Below, piece by piece: positions 53,860 through 64,000 of a DNA stretch of 64,000 nucleotides (positions are counted from its first letter, which is position 1; each line of letters opens with the position of its first letter). Location: assembly GCA_039881145.1 (NCBI GenBank), contig JAYKKI010000009.1, positions 8,046,501 through 8,110,500 on the forward strand, given 5' to 3'. The notes below the pieces were generated by a model. It did no database searches. It saw nothing but the letters and a program-made list of their open reading frames with translations, and was not told the origin of the DNA. Made by a program: the position numbers and the translations under genes. Origin of the DNA: Druceiella hillmani. Lineage: Eukaryota; Arthropoda; Insecta; Lepidoptera; Hepialidae.

Positions 53860-55430
53860 CACTCTGTTGCGGCGGCGACCTGGTGCTTAAATCGTTAGAG
53901 ATGCCGTGGAAAAGTGGAGATTTCCGATATAATTTTGTTTTTGGGGATGATATAGCAAAATGGTCATGATTGCGGAAGAACAGAAAATTATCAGGTACGA
54001 AGAATAAAGGTTTACTCAATATACAGAGCGAAGGAATTTTCCTTTTAATAGCTGCAGGAACAATTTCATAATCACAATATCTCTTCTGAATTATAAAGAA
54101 TGGAAACTTAGAATATCCAAAAGGAAATCGGTACTAAATAGAAACGGCAAATAACTACACTGTCACATTTACAGATATCAGAATAAATTCTTTTGCCCAC
54201 GTTGAATCATGAAGCTGTATTTGGCTTCGTGTAGGCTCCAAATATTCGAGTTAGAGCCTAAGTGGCTTTGAGCTAATCAGATGTACAGCAGACAAATTTA
54301 TGACACGGATTGAACTCCTTTAGAATATGGAACACGAATCCAAATTTCCGAAATGACTCTTTTGCTACATCCGCCATGCGCTCATGAAAAATAAATCGCA
54401 AATAAAATTTGACTCCCACATAAATGACCTCATCTAGATGATGCAGTGGGATCCCGCTTATCGTATATTCGTATTTAATAGAAGCATGTGCTCAGCTGTA
54501 CCTCAGTATTGAACGTTTGCTTGTGTTAAATCATAAGCCGCTTGCCGCGCTGATGTCACGATTCAATGGTTCACTACCTGCTACGTCCTTTAGTACTGTA
54601 AAAAGTGTTATGTTGTTCGCGAATCGCATCTCGCGCAATCAATGTCGTTTACCAAAATAGTGAAAAATTGGGACTCGAGATTCGAATCCTGTCTCACTCC
54701 CGATCGTATAAATAAGTCTTGAGTATAAAGTTACCCACTCGTATCTATTGCTTTCTATCCGCAAGATACGAAATGACAAATTATAAAAGTGAAACGGGGA
54801 ACCCAGCCTCCTCAAAAGAATTTACTAAAATATAGTTCTCTGAATGATTGAAAGCTTTTTGGTAGACAAAATATACATCTACAAGAAATCAGAAGTCGAC
54901 GTGATTAGCAACATAATCAAGGAAACATACAATGTTTGTGACCACTGCACGTCCAACACGAAGCGTATGCTTGCTCATTACAAATTTGATCTCTGTATCC
55001 CGAATAAATGTTGCGATGTAAAAGGAAGTCAAATAATTTAGTCGGTGGAGAGGAGAGCGATAGGTCTCAAATTAGTTACGTCTAACGCTGTGCTACTCTT
55101 AGTCATAGCTATTATCCGGGTACCTTCCTAATGTGCGGAATAGGTGCCAGTTGCTAGCTTTAAATATATTATTTAAAAGTTTCATAAAAGTATTAGTGAG
55201 AACTTCAAATATAATCCCGGGTATACCAATTCACCTTCTCAGCTTGCGGAAAAGAAGTTGAAGGTCACTATCAGACACACGTATTACATCGACGTTGGAT
55301 CCGGCAAGATACCTATAACCTACCCCATAATGTCGAGTTGAGGAACGATCGGATTATAATCCGACGGGAATTGCCTAGCGAAGACTTCGGCCGCCATTAA
55401 ATCGAGAAAAATCGCACGAAGTAAAGTCGC
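53860..55430 (-). pseudogene. Second non-LTR reverse transcriptase remnant (jockey-like), minus strand
   Basis: Read on the minus strand from about 55,260: FRKLRR, IPGIIFEVLTNTFMKLLNNI, then NLRPIALLS (about 55,075-55,045), GVRQDSNLESQFFTILVNDI (about 54,700-54,640), PLHHLDEVIYVGVKF (about 54,450-54,405), FRKFGFVFHILKEF (about 54,345-54,305) and RRDIVIMKLFLQLLKG (about 54,085-54,035). These correspond in order to the RT fingers, GVPQGS block, thumb LGV-F block and C-terminal region of jockey-clade elements. The FADD catalytic block has decayed. It faces the plus-strand remnant at 51.7-53.3 kb tail to tail, with a TA tract between. Confidence 0.75.
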
Positions 55431-56301
<871 letters not shown>

Positions 56302-56331
56302 TATGTGGCTAACAGATAACTTATTCCACAA

Positions 56332-56640
56332 ATGCTAGCCAACCGTTTCGTACTGGTGGAGGTATTACAACGCGAAGGGCTTGTGTGCGACCCGCAGGAC
56401 ACCGCCGCCGCGCGTAGGCCGGTCACGCCACAGCACTGTGTGTCATATGTCCAGAACCTCGCCATCGTGTACGGATTATTCTCATCGTTCCATCCAGGTT
56501 ATCTCAGAGCCCCTCCTGGGACCGCTTCATATATGTATTATACTATTAGGGGGCCTTCGAGGCCTCAAATTGTGTCCCGTATCTACTATAAAAAGCTTCC
56601 ACCCCACATGGTTAAGACTGACCCTAGTCAATGAACCATT
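56332..56640. other. GC-rich island with overlapping open frames, possibly a decayed retroposon gag
   Basis: This CpG-rich block contains two overlapping plus-strand frames (ATG at 56332, 100 codons; and one at 56,381). Neither resembles a known protein. On the minus strand, CCGVTGL...VSCGSHTSPSRC and, in another frame, GHMTHS faintly recall the zinc-knuckle region of jockey-type gag, and retroposon pieces lie on both sides. High GC content alone can keep frames open. Unresolved. Confidence 0.3.
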
Positions 56641-56804
56641 TCGCACCTCCACTTTTTTTCTAAAACGAACCAACGCTCAATGCCTCAAAAGTCGGTCTAT
56701 AATCAATTAAGTTATGGTGGCTAAAAATTCCTAATACTAAAAATTTGCGTGATTCTACGTTATTGCTTTTAGAAACATGTTCTCTAACAAAACTCTGTGC
56801 TACG

Positions 56805-56900
<96 letters not shown>

Positions 56901-56901
56901 A

Positions 56902-56967
<66 letters not shown>
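56805..56967. repeat. Compound (CA)n(TA)n microsatellite
   Basis: About 12 CA units followed by about 135 bp of TA with one ATTTA interruption. Confidence 0.97.
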
Positions 56968-56970
<3 letters not shown>

Positions 56971-57098
56971 ATGCTAATCAAAACTCATCGTTATGCTTAC
57001 TGCAATCAAATAACACATGATTCGCGTATCGATGGTTATCACAATAGAGCCAGATTTTCTTCATTCGCTCTGAAACATGAAGAAAAATATTACAGTAA

Positions 57099-57430
57099 TT
57101 ATCCCTTGGAACTATAGTTAAGACAGTATGTAGTTAAGATGTAGTATAGATAGCCAGTGAGCGATAATGATCTTTCATTTAAAACATACTTGACCCTCGA
57201 TGGACCGGTAATAAAATTGTTACCTCGAGTTAATGTAAAATTGACCGCCCGTTTCACAAGCGCAAGGTCAGCAGGTAAAAGACACGAAGAAATTGGCAAA
57301 GCTTCCTTTAAACAGGTTCTATAGGTTTTGGTCAGAGCCACAAACGACGCGCGCTGCGACTTAAGTACAACCCGCCTGGCTTGTTCGACCATAATGCACC
57401 ACGAGGCCCATACCGTCGGCGCATATGCCT
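57099..57430 (-). pseudogene. R1/I-type non-LTR retrotransposon fragment (post-RT region)
   Basis: The minus-strand frame from about 57,420 reads APTVWASWCIMV, then VVLKSQRASFVALTKTYRTC and LKEALPISSCLLPADLALV. This matches the post-RT block of R1- and I-related elements (QR..L...T.AYRT.S..AL.V.AG..PLDL). The open frame ends at 57,099 in unrelated sequence. Only this short piece survives. Confidence 0.65.
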
Positions 57431-57580
57431 ATATCCCAAAGTACAATGCCATATCATGTATAGACTCGTCAAACCACGTCTCACTGCTCTCGATTTTATC
57501 AAGTTGTTCGGCCAGGGTACTAGAGTAAAACTCCCTAATATTTCCCTTGAAGCCGCGTATATTTTGACAATCTAACTGAA
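57430..57580 (-). pseudogene. AP-endonuclease fragment of a jockey/CR1-type retroposon
   Basis: On the minus strand CQNIRGFKGNIREFYSSTLA and SETWFDESIHDM (about 57,567-57,445) match the start of APE-type endonuclease domains (N-RGL..K...F.......D.I.L.ETWL..SI.D), including the catalytic-type Glu of ETW. It abuts directly, with one intervening stop, a fragment from the far end of a different element type. The junction is therefore chimeric or the result of deletion. Confidence 0.65.
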
Positions 57581-57904
57581 GTGTCCCTTTATAACAGTGC
57601 GATGATCGGCTGTTTCTGTTTAGCGAGCAGTCCTCGAGTAGTCGTTTATCGTGGTGTTGCCGGGCCAGAACGATGGGGCCAAAACTGCTTCAAACTTTCT
57701 TCCAGCACGCCAAGATTAAAACAAGCCTAGTCTCGTTTCGATTTTAATTTCTGAATATGGGGCGCAAACGGGCAGTTCGAGAGTAAAACGAGAGCGGTAT
57801 AGAATCCAAGGGTAATCGACTAACCCACTTCGCCACTAAAAATAATGGACAAAAGAAACTGTGTATATATACACAGAACACTCACAAGCAAGCACGCATA
57901 AAGT

Positions 57905-57938
57905 CACACGCACACACACACACACACATATATATATA
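57905..57938. repeat. Short (CA)n(TA)n microsatellite
   Basis: About nine CA units, then about six TA units. Confidence 0.95.
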
Positions 57939-58946
57939 ATCCATTAATGTCCGCCAAATACTATAGTGTACTTTAAATATAAATATGCGTATTATTGAAA
58001 ATAAAAAATAATATATAGAGATGAAGTATAATGGAATTTCCTAAGAAATTTATTACAATATGAGGCAGAAGATATGTAACATAAATTAATCAGAATAAAT
58101 GGAATTCGTGAAGATAGAAATAGGTTAGTGTTAATACATGACACTAATTAAAGTATTTAAAGTACATAGCCTCGTCGTCGCAATTCAGTTAGCGCGTTAG
58201 ATTGATGTGGGATAAATATTTTTCCTGAGATGATTTATTTAGACCAGGGTTGATTTCATATCTCCACTTTATTCAGTAGGCGTACACGTTACCTACTTAT
58301 CTCACTGATGAGAATAATTGCAATTTGTAGGTTTTTTCAAAACATATTTTTGTTTATATGGAGAAACATGTTCAGGAAAGTTAATTAAATTCTTAATTGC
58401 TAAATACCACAAAAATTTAACTATTATCCTAACCAGTAATTGTATGTATAGAAAGATCCATTTTCAACAAAATTTCACCAAGTGGGAGAAATAGGCTAAC
58501 ATTTTTTTCGTTTTTATGAATATTTACTTATGTGGATACGATCATACTTGGATATATTATGCGTTTGTTACTCTTGAACCTTTACATTTACAAATAACTC
58601 TTGTATGTGAAGTTAGAATTTCCAGAAGTTTTAGGTAATTTTTGCAGTACAATTCACATCAAATATCTTTTGCAGAGCGATGCTCGATATATTAAGCTAT
58701 CTATTTCAGAGCCATAAATTGTTTCCATTCCATAAAACTGAATTCACATAGTGTCACGAAACTTGTGAGAGTAGTAAAGCGGTGAGAGTGGAGACTGTAT
58801 GTTATGTTAAAGTCGAATGTGCCAATGTATTCGAATATAATTGTGTTGACAAATAGTGTCAAAGAGTTTATTTGGGGGCAGTTAGTGACGAAAAAATAGA
58901 GTAGTTCAATAAGTAAAGTTTTTTTTCACTTTTTCCGTTAAAAGTA
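57939..58946. other. Spacer before the Copia element
   Basis: AT-rich, no gene recognised. Confidence 0.5.
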
Positions 58947-58951
58947 AAAGA

Positions 58952-59088
58952 TGTTAGAATTAATATCAAAATAATGTATTTAATGTACTACTAGCGCCTT
59001 CTATGTGGTATCATTTATAACTACCTACGTAAGGTTAATATTAAGAAATAAATTTAGTCTTTAATCAATTACCGTACACGTTTTATTA
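58952..59088 (+). repeat. 5' LTR, 137 bp
   Basis: It begins TGTTAGAATTAATATC and ends CGTTTTATTA. AATAAA at 59047-59052 is a possible polyadenylation signal. Differences from the 3' LTR: A/G, G/C, A/G and T/C. 137 bp is short for a Copia LTR. Confidence 0.95.
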
Positions 59089-59102
59089 GGTTATGGGCCC
59101 AG
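59089..59102 (+). promoter_or_regulatory. Primer-binding site for an initiator-tRNA(Met) half molecule
   Basis: GGTTATGGGCCCAG starts immediately after the LTR and is complementary to the anticodon-loop side of insect initiator tRNA(Met) (CTGGGCCCATAACC). Drosophila copia uses a cut 5' half of this tRNA as its primer; the same mechanism is inferred here. Confidence 0.9.
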
Positions 59103-59149
59103 ACCCACATTTGCAAAAATCTTTTTTATTTTCTCGTGCGAAAGTAACT

Positions 59150-59830
59150 ATGTCGACGTCGGGGTACTTAGTAAATGTGCCAAAACTTAAAGGACGCGAG
59201 AATTACGACGATTGGGCGTTTGCAACAAGTAATTTCTTGTTACTTGAAGGCATTGACATTGAAAATGTACCGGCAACTCTCAGTGAATCTGAGAAGAAAA
59301 AAGCTAAAGCAAAACTCATTATGACAATTGACTGTTCATTATATGTGCATATAAAAAGTGAAACTACAGTGAACGGTGTGTGGAAGAAATTAAAACAGTT
59401 ATTTGACGACACGGGGTATCAACGAAAAATAAGTTTGCTTCGTACATTGATTTCAATACGCCTCGATAACTGCGAATCCATGACATTCTATATATCTCAA
59501 GTGGTTGAGACAGCACATAAATTGAAAGGGACAGGTTTCGAAATCACAGACGAGTGGATTGGGTCATTACTTTTGGCGGGACTTCCAGATAAGTATTCAC
59601 CGATGATAATGGCAATAGAACACTCTGAAATAGCCATTAGCGCTGACGTCATTAAAACAAAGTTACTTGATAAAACAGCGAAATAAAAAAGGCAACACTG
59701 ACAAGCAAATGTCAACGTCAACCAGCAGTAAACAAATAAAGTGTTATAATTGCAAGAAGATCGGCCACTACAAAAATAAGTGTCCTGAATTAAAAGAAAA
59801 TAAACAAGTGAATGCTTTTAGCGCGGCGTT
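59150..59830 (+). pseudogene. Copia gag with zinc knuckle
   Basis: The frame starts best at ATG 59150 (MSTSGYLVNVPKLKGRENYD); an earlier ATG at 59093 lies inside the primer-binding site. It encodes the Copia capsid-type domain (WAFATSNFLLLEG, LKQLFDDTGYQRKISLLRTL, WIGSLLLAGLPDKYSPMIMA). It runs into TAA at 59684-59686. The zinc knuckle CYNCKKIGHYKNKC (C-X2-C-X4-H-X4-C, 59742-59783) follows in the next frame, so one frame change has occurred near the A-rich run at 59,680. A second frame change near 59,830 leads into protease. Confidence 0.9.
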
Positions 59831-61090
59831 TTTCAGCGGTTATTATTACACAAGACTGGTACATCGACTCAGGCGCAAGCGCGCATATGACGTCAAACCA
59901 AAAATGTTTACTCCGAACTCGACCAGTACACGAACCTAAAGAAATCGTAGTGGCAAATCAAATGACGGTGCCTGTAGTTAGTGTTGGTGAAACACAGATA
60001 ACGACATGCGTGAACAGTTCTCAGTATGACGTGATTGTGAAGGGCGTATTGTATATACCGAATCTCACGGCAAACTTATTATCCGTAAGCCAACTTATAG
60101 CTAAAGGAAATAAAGTTGTATTCAAAAAAGATACCTGTTTGATATACAACCAAGTGAATGAGCTTATTGGTACAGTAAATTTGATAAATGGAGTGTGCAA
60201 GTTAAACACAAAAAAATTCGAGAACTCGTTATCGGCAATGTCAACATGGCATAAAAGGTTAGGACATATAAATAGTAAGTCCTTACAAAAAATAAAAGAA
60301 GGAGCAGTAGAAGGAGTTTCTTTTCACAAGAAAGCTGACATACAGATACAGAATTGTGAAGTGTGCTGTGAGGGAAAACAATCACGTTTCCCTTTCCCAT
60401 CAGCAAACCATAGAAGTGAAAAACTACTGGATGTAGTACACTCAGATTTATGCGGGCAGATGGAGGCCAAGTCAATTGGTCTGGCGAAGTACTTTCTTCT
60501 GTTTGTGGATGATGCCAGCAGAATGACTTTTGTTTACTTCTTGAAGGAAAAGAACCAGGTGTTCCAGCATTTCAAAGAATTTCGAAGTTTAGTTGAGAAT
60601 CAAACTGGAAACAAGATGAAAATACTGAGAACCGACAATGGAGGTGAATTTTGTTCACGTGAGATGGAAAGTTACTTAAAACAAATAGGTATTGTCCATC
60701 AGAAGACCAATCCTCACACTCCAGAGCAGAATGGACTCTCAGAGAGGTTCAACAGAACTATAGTTGAACGGGCAAGATGTTTATTGTTTGAAGCAGGTCT
60801 CAACTAAAGTTTTTGGGCTGAAGCAGTTAATACTGCAGTTTACCTAAAGAACAGAACACCAGCCGCCAGTTTAGGCATGATGACACCATTTCAGAGGTGG
60901 ACAGGTGAGAAACCAGACCTCAGCCATGTTAGAATTTTTGGCAGTAAAGTAATGGTGCATGTTCCCAAAATACAATGACAAAAATGGGATAAGAAGGCTG
61001 ACAGATTAATTTTAGTTGGCTATCCAGAGAATGTGAAAGGATACAGATTGTATAACCCAAGAACTAAAAAAATTACTACGAGCAGAGATG
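59831..61090 (+). pseudogene. Copia protease and integrase
   Basis: The protease active site WYIDSGASAHM has its Asp codon at 59866. The integrase zinc domain has WHKRLGH (His codons 60250 and 60265) and CEVC. The DDE core has Asp codons at 60445 (HSDLCG) and 60634 (RTDNGGEF) and Glu at 60742 (LSERFN), which gives the correct 35-residue spacing. TAA at 60805 and TGA at 60976 interrupt the frame, but the sequence continues through FWAEAVNTAVYLKNRTPAA and GYRLYNPRTKKI, so these are point lesions and not ends. Confidence 0.92.
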
Positions 61091-62433
61091 TCATCATTAT
61101 GGAGAAAATGGAGTTGGACGAAGCTCAGATTGTAGTAAACGATTGTGAAAATAAGTCAAAGAAAGATGAAAGTTTAATAGAAAATCCAGGTTCAGATCCA
61201 AATGATTCAACATATATTTGTGAATCATCGTCTTCCCAAGATGACTCGTATCAATCTGTTACTGAAGAAGAGTCTTTTGCAGAGAATGACGTTCAAATTG
61301 AAGCTAAGCGTAAAAGAAAGCCAGTAGAAAGATATGGGATGACCAATCTCTGTCTTCTGGATAATCTGGAATCATGTGATGAAGAACTCAGTTATGAAGC
61401 AATTAATGGACCAGACAAGGAACAGTGGAGACAAGCGATGGAAAATGAACTGAAAGCTTTCGACGATAATAAAGCATGGACGTTTGTAGATAGGAAAGAA
61501 GCTGATAGAGTGATACAGTGAAAGTGGGTATTCAAGAAAAAGTACGAAAGTGATAATAGTGTGCGATATAGAGCAAGACTGGTGGCAAAAGGTTTTACCC
61601 AAAAAGAAGGTGTGGATTACGCTGACACATACTCACCAGTGCTTCGTTACTCTACACTAAGGTTTCTATTTGCTTTAAGTGTCAAACTTAACCTTGAAAT
61701 TACTCACCTACAGCATTCCTAAATGGTTACTTAAATGAAAAAGTGTATATGCAAGTTCCCCCTAATTTAGATTGTAAAGAAAATAGTGTTCTTAAATTAA
61801 ATCGTGCAATTTATGGTCTAAAACAATCAGCCAGGGCTTGGAACGAAAGAGTAAATGATTCTTTATTAAAATTAAATTTTGTTAAGTCAAAGTTAGAACC
61901 ATGTCTGTATATGAAAAATTGTGAAAAGGAGCAGATCATAATAGCAATTTTTGTTCATGATTTTTTCATTTTTTCAAACAGTAGTAATATGGTTAAGGAG
62001 TTAAAAACAAATTTAATGTCAAAATTTAAAATTAAGGATTTGGGGCAATTAAAACAATGTTTGGGTATGAGAGTAAAAATGTATCAGAATGGCAATATTT
62101 CCTTAGATCAAGAAAAGTTTGTAGACCATATTTTAAGTAAATTTAATATGACAAACTGTAAAGTTGTTGGTACTCCTATTGAGAAAAATTTAAAACTAGA
62201 GAAAAGTGTAGATGTTTGTAAACAATATCCATTCCAACAACTAATAGGAAGCTTAATGTACTTAAATGTTTTGACTCGCCCAGATATTTCCTATAGTGTG
62301 AGTTATTTGAGCCAATTTAATAATTCATATTCCTATATTCATTGGAAGCATGCGAAACGCATCCTAAGATACTTATGTAAAACTAAATCTTCTGGCCTAA
62401 TATTTATCAAAGATAATTGTAAATTAGAGGGTC
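61091..62433 (+). pseudogene. Copia reverse transcriptase
   Basis: After an acidic linker (about 61,091-61,320), RT starts near GPDKEQWRQAMENELKAF. TGA 61519 interrupts just before KWVFKKK. YRARLVAKGFTQKEGVDYAD follows, then a frame change at about 61,708 exactly where the first catalytic Asp block before TAFLNG should be. Frame arithmetic and the missing residues fit a loss of about 10 bases. Further on are LNRAIYGLKQSARAWNE and, at 61950-61961, FVHD in place of the usual YVDD, so one of the paired aspartates is His. Both changes would abolish catalysis. Confidence 0.92.
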
Positions 62434-62892
62434 GTTGATGCAGATTGGACTTCAAACACACTAGATAGGAGATCCTATACAGGTTTCTACTTTAAACTTT
62501 CTGGAACTGTTATTTCATATGAATGTAAAAAACAACGTACTATAGCCTTATCAAGTACAGAGGCAGAATATATGGCAATTGCCGAAGCCTGTAAAGAGGC
62601 TATTTATTTAAAAAACTTGTTTTCTGAAATTGTAAACAGTTGTGATTATGTAATTATATTGTATAATGACAATCAAGGCGCTCAGAAGCTGTCTGAAAAC
62701 TCTTTATTTCATAAAAGAACTAAACACATAGATGTGTGTCATCATTTTGTTAGAGAAGCAGTTGCTAACAATCTTATAAAGATAGTCTACATGCCAACAT
62801 CTGAAATGCCAGCAGACTTGCTGACCAAGGGTTTAGATAGTGTTAAACATAACTATTTTGTAAAAAAGTTAGGTATTCAAAACATTGTTTAA
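62434..62892 (+). pseudogene. Copia RNase H domain
   Basis: The RT frame ends at TGA 62436-62438. The next frame continues with VDADW, ALSSTEAEYMAIAEACKEA, NDNQGAQKLS, HKRTKHIDVCHHFVREAV and MPADLLTKGL, the complete Copia RNase H with its Asp, Glu and Asp positions. Two bases appear lost before GTTGATGCA. It ends with TAA at 62890-62892, about 100 bp before the 3' LTR. Confidence 0.92.
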
Positions 62893-62982
62893 TAGATGAC
62901 TATCTGTAAATTAATAACATTTTTTGCTTTTATTAGTTTGTTAAAAATAATTTATATGTTACAAAGTTCAGATTATTTTGAT

Positions 62983-62991
62983 AAGTGGAGA
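62983..62991 (+). promoter_or_regulatory. Polypurine tract
   Basis: AAGTGGAGA (one T in a purine run) lies immediately before the TGTTAG start of the 3' LTR, the expected site of plus-strand priming. Confidence 0.7.
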
Positions 62992-63128
62992 TGTTAGAAT
63001 TAATATCAAAATAATGTATTTAATGTACTACTAGCGCCTTCTATGTGGTATCATTTGTAACTACCTACCTAAGGTTAATATTAAGAAATAAATTTAGTCT
63101 TTGATCAACTACCGTACACGTTTTATTA
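62992..63128 (+). repeat. 3' LTR, 137 bp
   Basis: Matches the 5' LTR at 133 of 137 positions by eye, without indels. Flanked on the right by the target duplication AAAGA (63129-63133). Confidence 0.95.
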
Positions 63129-63133
63129 AAAGA

Positions 63134-64000
63134 TTCATTACTTTTCTTACGATTCATGTTAAATTTCCGCCAAATATGAGGCACAGAAAATAAAAAAGGC
63201 ATTTAGTACTTGACAATAACACGTTTATTTTGGTTTAATGAAGTTGAATAAGTAATGTAATGTTTATTTCTTTATATGCATGCCTATTTTATTTTTAAAA
63301 TGAATCTAGATTGTCATCAGAGGTTACCGAATTTATTAATAGTATCTATATTATGCAAAATATCATGACCCACGTGTGCGAGGTAACGTCATTAGACAAT
63401 GAACAAGCACGGGGCCGCGTGAGATTAATTAATAAAATAAACAAAACAAGACGAATCCAAGTTAGCTGAAGAAGTAGCAAAACCGATCTGCTACGGCGAA
63501 AGTCAAAGCTCTAATTTTATCATAGTTTGGATCTTCCTCGCAAATTTCCCCTCTACTATCTCATCTATGTCTTCCATACAAAAATTAAATGGCACCTGCG
63601 CATCGGAGCCTTGTAAGATAATGAAGTATTGAACTTATTACCTACAAAATAATTATATATAATTTATATTATTTATCTATCTCTAATTTGCGTTATGTTT
63701 ATGTAACTTCTATTGTTTACCTTAGCTAGTATATCCAAGCCAGTATTGACAAAGTTAGGACAAAGGATGTCAATGTTTGTTTATTGTATATCAGTTTGAG
63801 TGAAGTAGTTTGTTTTACTAATCTTGTATTTCTTTGTTTTTGAATTTACTGATGGTTCAGTGCAAAAATATACACATATTTTTCATATGCATATATTTTG
63901 TGCTTCATATTTATTAATATAAAGTTTTATACGAATACTGCGAATATAAGTGTTTAAAAATATGCAATAATGATGTGTATAATCAATAAAACAAAAATTT
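63134..64000. other. Intergenic, no gene recognised
   Basis: AT-rich, with a GC-richer patch near 63,370-63,420 (CACGTGTGCGAGG, CGGGGCCGCG). No coding signal recognised. Confidence 0.5.

Larger units (their letters stand above)
58952..63128 (+). mobile_element. Copia-superfamily LTR retrotransposon, structurally complete but coding-defective
   Basis: The 4,177-bp element has 137-bp LTRs, a 5-bp target duplication (AAAGA at 58947-58951 and 63129-63133), a primer-binding site directly after the 5' LTR, a polypurine stretch before the 3' LTR, and gag, protease, integrase, RT and RNase H in Copia order. The LTRs differ at four of 137 positions, so insertion is fairly recent. The coding region has three stops (60805, 60976, 61519), about four frame changes (near 59,680, 59,830, 61,708 and 62,433) and changed RT catalytic residues. 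It cannot move on its own, but its ends could in principle be used by an active relative's proteins. The nearby older Copia relic at 3.65-5 kb is a different lineage. Confidence 0.95.

Noticed and set aside
57328..57575. Plus-strand frames of 64-66 codons
   Set aside because: They are antisense to the retroposon fragments on the minus strand.
58168..58260. tRNA or tRNA-derived SINE (TTAGCGCGTTAG with GGTTGATTTC downstream; similar hints at 1,918-1,985)
   Set aside because: The box A and box B matches are incomplete and no cloverleaf could be drawn.

Overview
The window looks like AT-rich nuclear DNA from an insect or a closely related arthropod. Three things point there: about twenty long (TA)n tracts; a spliced gene whose introns are about 0.4 to 2.3 kb; and a set of transposon families common in insects (Copia, piggyBac, hAT, Tc1-like, jockey/R1/RTE-like retroposons). 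The species cannot be read from the sequence. There is no bacterial-style gene organisation, CRISPR array or recognisable tRNA or rRNA gene.

The only convincing intact host gene lies on the minus strand between 33,339 and 27,601. Five coding exons join in phase with canonical GT/AG borders. They encode a 313-residue CRAL-TRIO (Sec14-like, alpha-tocopherol-transfer-protein-like) lipid carrier that runs from an ATG set directly after a 3' splice site to a typical C-terminus. Its first intron carries a broken piggyBac-like transposase in the same orientation. About 19 kb away, on the plus strand at 11,422-11,634, there is a decayed copy of exon 2 of the same family with matching intron flanks. 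This indicates an old genomic duplication and not a processed copy.

Layout: 1-9,270 is mostly unclassified, with a decayed Copia RT/RNase H remnant at 3.65-4.73 kb followed by a palindrome and an LTR start. 9,425-10,807 is a foldback element with about 275-bp inverted arms. 11.4-11.6 kb is the CRAL-TRIO exon relic. 12.5-14.1 kb is a hAT transposase relic. 21.3-21.75 kb is an RTE/L2-like reverse transcriptase tail. 25.45-25.84 kb is a four-copy 96-bp tandem array. 27.6-33.3 kb is the CRAL-TRIO gene. 33.3-41.2 kb has no gene I can support. 41.2-42.0 kb is a Tc1-like relic. 43.2-43.85 and 47.1-47.6 kb are diverged tandem repeats. 51.7-53.3 kb (plus) and 53.9-55.4 kb (minus) are two decayed non-LTR reverse transcriptases. 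57.1-57.6 kb holds two further non-LTR pieces.

58,952-63,128 is an almost structurally complete Copia retrotransposon: 137-bp LTRs differing at four positions, a perfect 5-bp target duplication, and a primer-binding site matching an initiator-tRNA(Met) half. Its gag-pol reading frame is broken by three stops, four frame changes and changes at the RT catalytic site.

I did not find a convincing undescribed biological system. The observations most worth checking are the duplicated CRAL-TRIO exon, the foldback element with a same-orientation 13-mer in both arms, and several long perfect hairpins.
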